Shown here piece by piece: positions 60,501 through 64,000 of a stretch of 64,000 nt of DNA. A program made the position numbers and the translations under genes. The stretch is from Sordaria brevicollis. Its lineage: Eukaryota; Ascomycota; Sordariomycetes; Sordariales; Sordariaceae. Where the stretch lies: contig JAUTDP010000015.1 in NCBI GenBank assembly GCA_033439795.1, positions 1,302,001-1,366,000 on the forward strand. Direction: 5' to 3'. Below the pieces are notes generated by a model. That model was not told the DNA's origin, ran no database searches, and was given only the letters and a program-made list of their open reading frames with translations. Every line of letters begins with the position of its first letter. Position 1 is the stretch's first letter.

Positions 60501-61071
60501 CTAATGGCAAAGGATAGTACCATGGTGATGACGAGGACAAGAGTCAAGCTGTTGGAGACTTGTCTCATGAGAATCGTCCAAAGGGATAAACCCTTGGCAC
60601 TCTCGACCTTGTTGGGGCCATAGCGCTGCAGACGACGGGCAGCTTCATCATTATCGATTCCATTTCTAAGAGACAAAATCATAAGTGACCAAACTTTTCA
60701 GTGGACGGGGCTACATGTATCTGATATATCAGACCAGACACAAGTGAAAGGGGGTTTATTTACTCAGGGTCGGTGTTGAGAAGCGCACAGACGTCGGGCA
60801 CCGATAGGGTGTGGGCTGTTTCGGGGGTAAAGGACGGGCGACCTCCGGGCCCGGAAGCGGAAGTAGTGGTGGAATCTCCCGAGTTACGGTTGACGTTGAC
60901 GGTGGCGTCGTCGTCGGCCCCGCCGTTACATTCTTCTCCGATGATGGTCCCGGTGTTGAGCGTAGTCAAGGTGGGGGACCGTGTGGTTGATTTAGACGTG
61001 GTTGGACTTTTGAAGCCACATATAGGAGGCTCCGTCTGGCCCTCGACGTCAAGTTCGATCTCTGTCCCCAT
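57561..61071 (-). CDS. type IID P-type ATPase (ENA-like Na+/K+ efflux pump, possibly ph-7), 1096 aa
   Basis: A membrane pump that probably exports Na+ or K+. Exons: 61071-60764, 60665-60444, 60377-58367 and 58310-57561; introns 98, 66 and 56 bp. Joins give NTDPENGIDNDEAARRLQRYG, VVGFLQDYRAEQ and DNIQKFLLHLLISNIAQV. Domains: a disordered ~80-residue N-terminal tail; a cation ATPase N-domain (PDVCALLNTDPENG); M1-M2; actuator domain with TGES (249-252); M4 with IPESL (397-401); phosphorylation site SDKTGTLTQ (Asp441); nucleotide domain; hinge TGDGVNDSPALKKSD; six C-terminal membrane segments. IPESL in M4 is characteristic of IID fungal pumps; PMR1- and SERCA-type pumps have IPEGLP. The GVKDPEEAIGEKG insert also fits ENA types. 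Link to N. crassa ph-7 is from memory and gene order only. Confidence 0.92.
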
Positions 61072-63204
61072 TCAATATCTGTTGTGTGTGCTCGCCGGAT
61101 GAACTTCAGCGAAGTCTGATGATGTAGTGGAAAGAAGGAAGGGAGGAGGGAAAAGAAGAAGGAAGGGAAGAAAAAGGGAAACCGAGAACAGCCGTCTTGT
61201 GTGACGAGACATGCGGGGGGGCTTTTATCTATCGACAATGGGGGAAGGAGGGAGTTGGTGACCGCCCACGCCCACTCCCAACAAAGCAAACACACACGCA
61301 TGGCATGCCCAGGAACAGGAGGGCTAGAGGGAAGGTACCTTTGGGACGCCGAGAAAGAACATCACTGATGATCCGTCTATCCGTGTCCAAACATAGCAGG
61401 TATATCAGAGGGTGTCATCCACAATTCCCTTCCCCTCTCTCCATTTCTTTGGTTGGCCTCCTGCTTTTTCCCTTCTGATTGATTTCAAACAGAGACTCTC
61501 TCCGCCCACAACATGCCGCCCGCCACCCTGCTTTCAACAACACAGCACACAAGTCACAACACATGGTGTCGTTACCCTGGTAGTGCCTGGTACTGTGTCC
61601 ATACAGATTCGACACATTGCCGTCTCGCCTTGTCTTGGTATCTTGGTAGACCAGCCAAGAACAAGCAAGCTCCAGTACCAAGCTAGACAAGCCAACCCAA
61701 AATGCTGAAAATACGTCGCCCGTTCCTGGGTCAGTGCGGTCAGTTGAGAATATGGGGAGGCGGGCTGGCACCTATCGTGACCTATGGTGACCTATGGCGA
61801 GCTGTGGTGGCCTATCGTAGCCAGTCAAGTGTCATTGTCGACTTCGCCGAGCCTCTTGGTCCGGCGAGCAAGGGCGGGGATACTGTGGCTATGTCTCTTC
61901 CAGAAGCCTTGGCGGCATACCAAATGTCCAGATGTCCCCGGGGGGCAGCGAGAATGCGCTGGAATGACCCCTGTTACTGCTGACCGACACTGCCAGAGAT
62001 CATGTCAGCTGGTCTTTTTCTTGCCCTCTTGGAACTTCTTCCTTCCCACACCTACAGTCTGGTATTGATACGACTCAAGAGTCTTGAATGGCGATATTCA
62101 AATAAACGGAAACGGAAGGTTGGTAGCGAGGCGAATGTCGTCGTCCTGCACAGCCACGGGCAAAGTTGCAAACGAATACGTGTGGAAGAATGGTCGGCGA
62201 ATTTGCTGGTCGGAGTCGGGCTCGGAGTAGGTCTCGGAGCTCCGATAGCCTGTGTGTGGCTTTGGTCCGTCCGTCAGAGTTTCCACAAATCGGGTCCGGT
62301 CCGGTGACTTTCAACCGGAGCCGGACACCGCTCGGCGGGCCGGCTTATCCACTCAAAACGTCCTCATGTCTTTGGTTTGGCCCGGGGCTGTCCTTCCCTC
62401 CTTCATTCTCTCATGGATCATGAAATCTGCCCTTCATGTCGCTGGTTTCTGCAATGGCACAACGTCCATCCAGTTATCAACCATCCCAAGAGTCTTCCCC
62501 CCCTCCCTCCCCTAAAACCAATGCAACCATCGACACCAACGAGCTTCCCAAAAAGAAATGCAAAAACCAACCCCGCATTATTGCCCTTGATAACGTCCCT
62601 AACCCTCTCAGGTCGGTACAAGGAATGCCGAGATCCTCCACAGAAGTCCTTCAGAGAAAAGAAGGAAAATCGGAAAGGGGCGGCTAGTTGCGAAAGAGAA
62701 ACCAGCCCCCTCCTCCTGCTGGACGCATGAAGCCGATGTGATGTGCATGTCCGTCGACATTTGCAAACGCTTCAAGGTTCTGCAAAGGGTGAACTCTGAG
62801 AGTGTTTCTGACAATTCTACCACCGGACAAAAGGGGCAGATGAATGATGAGCTGGCTCAAAACTTGTTGAAAGGATATGCCATTCAGACATGTGTTCAAA
62901 CAAGGTCAGTCTCCGTATGACTTTCTCCACCATCTACATACACCGTAGCGGTGGGTCATCTTCTTGGGTTGGGCTTGGTCCCGCCATCATTCAGGGGTAG
63001 CGGATCACAAACTAAACAAAACAACAAGCTTCGAGTGGAACCGTCAGCCATGTGCCAGGTTACCACGACAACCGTGTGTAAGTGAGTAACTTCATCGTCT
63101 TTTTGAGTCAATAGGTTGGCCATCCAAAAGCTCCCGAACCCTGATATTTCTTCTTCATGTCTGTGAGAGTCTTATCTAAACACTGCAATTCCTCCTACGC
63201 TCCA
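61072..63204. other. 2.1-kb interval upstream of the ATPase gene
   Basis: It lies between the ATPase start and the 3' end of the kelch protein gene, both minus-strand. It contains a degenerate tandem of a GTGACCTATG-like unit at 61776-61815. Frames on both strands (for example 62002-62307) lack motifs. A large promoter/5' UTR for the pump is the simplest explanation. Confidence 0.5.
61776..61815 (+). repeat. degenerate decamer tandem (GTGACCTATG-like)
   Basis: Four imperfect ~10-bp units: CGTGACCTAT, GGTGACCTAT, GGCGAGCTGT, GGTGGCCTAT. Noncoding, no known function. Confidence 0.6.
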
Positions 63205-64000
63205 TCACGTATACCGCCCCCTGTCTATCCTGTCCACCTGTGTCCCCGTCCCATCAAGTTCCCAGTGATGGTTATTCTCCGTCGGCAGCTCTTCCGGAGC
63301 AACATAAACCTCCACTGGCTTCTCAACCGTCACAAGTTCCTTCCTGTTGTTTTCTGCAGCAAACGCAGCAATAGCTGGGGTTCCTTCTCCCACGCTAGAT
63401 TCGCCGTCAAGTTCCGAAGGCTTGGTTTTCCTTGACTTTTTAAGGAAGTAAAAGAGTAGTCCACCTAGGATGGCTAACCCGGCGACACCGGCCACGACAC
63501 CTCCTGCAATTGCTCCCACGTTATTACTGGATTTCTTGCCGTCGCCGGTCTGTGAGTCTGAAGATGCTGAGCTACTGGTGCTAGGTGCGGTTGGACTGCC
63601 AGAGTCATCTGTTGATGGAGAAGGGTTGAGGAACATGTTCTTGACTTTGTCGGAGGACCAAGAAACGGCCGCGAGGTTACTGTCGGTACTTTTGTTAGTC
63701 GCATCTCTACGAGAAATAGGACAAAAACTGCACTTACTCATCCTTGCTGTACCAATCCCTCACAACACCAGGCCTCTCATAATCGCCCATTTCCGCATCG
63801 TAGATGCCGTCCTTCGACCACGTCATAGCAGTCATATCAAAGATGCCCAACCCTTGCGGGAAACTGTCCTTGCTTGACCATTTGGCCTTGATCTCTTTCC
63901 CTCCAATACTGAGCATCTGTCGTTTTCCTTTGCCTACCACGGCGCAGGCCGGGTGAGCACGACGCTCTTGAGACTGATCGGCGGCTCGGAACCAGACGAA
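63205..64000 (-). CDS. kelch-repeat cell-surface membrane protein, C-terminal part (5' truncated)
   Basis: The frame is open at the right edge, so the start and most kelch blades are outside. Visible exons are >64000-63738 and 63679-63205 with a 58-bp intron (GTAAGT, branch GACTAAC) joining WYSKD to DNLAAVSWSS. The first part reads RRAHPACAVVGKGKRQMLSIGG and DSFPQGLGIFDMTAMTWSKDG (given here in short), which is the last kelch-like blade of a family of fungal surface proteins that end with a Tyr/Asp motif (VVRDWY). A Ser/Thr/Pro-rich stalk follows, then a single hydrophobic segment (NVGAIAGGVVAGVAGLAILG, extending into LLFYFL) and a Lys/Arg stop-transfer (KKSRK), so the C-terminal ~75 residues are cytosolic. 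Function is unknown; cell-surface sensing or polarity is a guess from related proteins. Confidence 0.82.

Noticed and set aside
1..64000. Transposons, RIP-decayed repeats, CRISPR arrays, secondary-metabolite cluster
   Set aside because: No transposase or reverse transcriptase motifs, no terminal repeats, no strongly AT-rich TpA blocks, no PKS/NRPS domains and no direct-repeat/spacer pattern were seen.

Overview
The window is nuclear DNA of a filamentous ascomycete, most likely a member of the Sordariales close to Neurospora or Sordaria. The evidence is short introns (mostly 47-120 bp) with CTAAC/CTGAC-type branch sites, fungal-specific gene families (alpha-1,3-glucan synthase, DFG5/DCW1, DUF3176, Zn2Cys6 regulator, ENA-type ATPase), broad GC-rich coding regions and long pyrimidine-rich leaders. 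From memory, not checked, ags-1, msh6 and the ENA-type ATPase ph-7 lie close together in N. crassa, which fits the order here. I see no transposon, CRISPR array or prokaryotic operon.

Layout: 1-5609 (+) is the 3' part of an alpha-1,3-glucan synthase gene, cut by the left edge. It converges on a DFG5/DCW1-type GH76 gene (8277-6696, -), so two cell-wall genes lie side by side. Next come a four-membrane-segment DUF3176 protein (12682-10158, -), MSH6 (17711-13863, -), a divergent Zn2Cys6 transcription factor (19427-22293, +), the small mitochondrial protein KGD4/YMR31 (25245-25754, +), a mitochondrial c-type cytochrome heme lyase (27557-28489, +), a RUS/DUF647 protein (30935-29313, -) and mevalonate diphosphate decarboxylase (33052-31783, -).

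From 33 to 47 kb there is only one gene I can support, a Ser/Pro-rich protein at 40337-38544 (-), flanked by about 5.5 kb and 6.6 kb without a recognisable gene. The right third is dense again: an IlvD/Edd dehydratase (49157-46923, -), an MFS transporter whose reading frame holds an in-frame TAG (51579-49829, -), a degenerate hemerythrin-like protein (52687-52081, -), divergent succinyl-CoA:3-ketoacid CoA transferase (53610-55453, +), a tRNA-His with a 14-nt intron (55575-55660, +), an AhpD-like protein (56227-57241, +), an ENA-type P-type ATPase (61071-57561, -) and the 3' end of a kelch-repeat membrane protein (64000-63205, -).

Functionally this is mostly core biology: cell wall, mismatch repair, mitochondrial cofactor and TCA-cycle proteins, sterol precursors and cation transport. 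No undescribed multi-gene system is evident. The points most worth a second look are the in-frame stop in the MFS gene, three GC-AG introns among 26 inferred introns, the transcription-factor gene that stays open through unspliced introns, G-quadruplex-like tracts about 450-475 bp upstream of two genes, the His/Asp repeat in the DUF3176 protein, the ligand-poor hemerythrin protein, and the 12 kb of unexplained DNA around the Ser/Pro-rich gene. Exon boundaries were deduced by eye from frame, splice sites and protein continuity.
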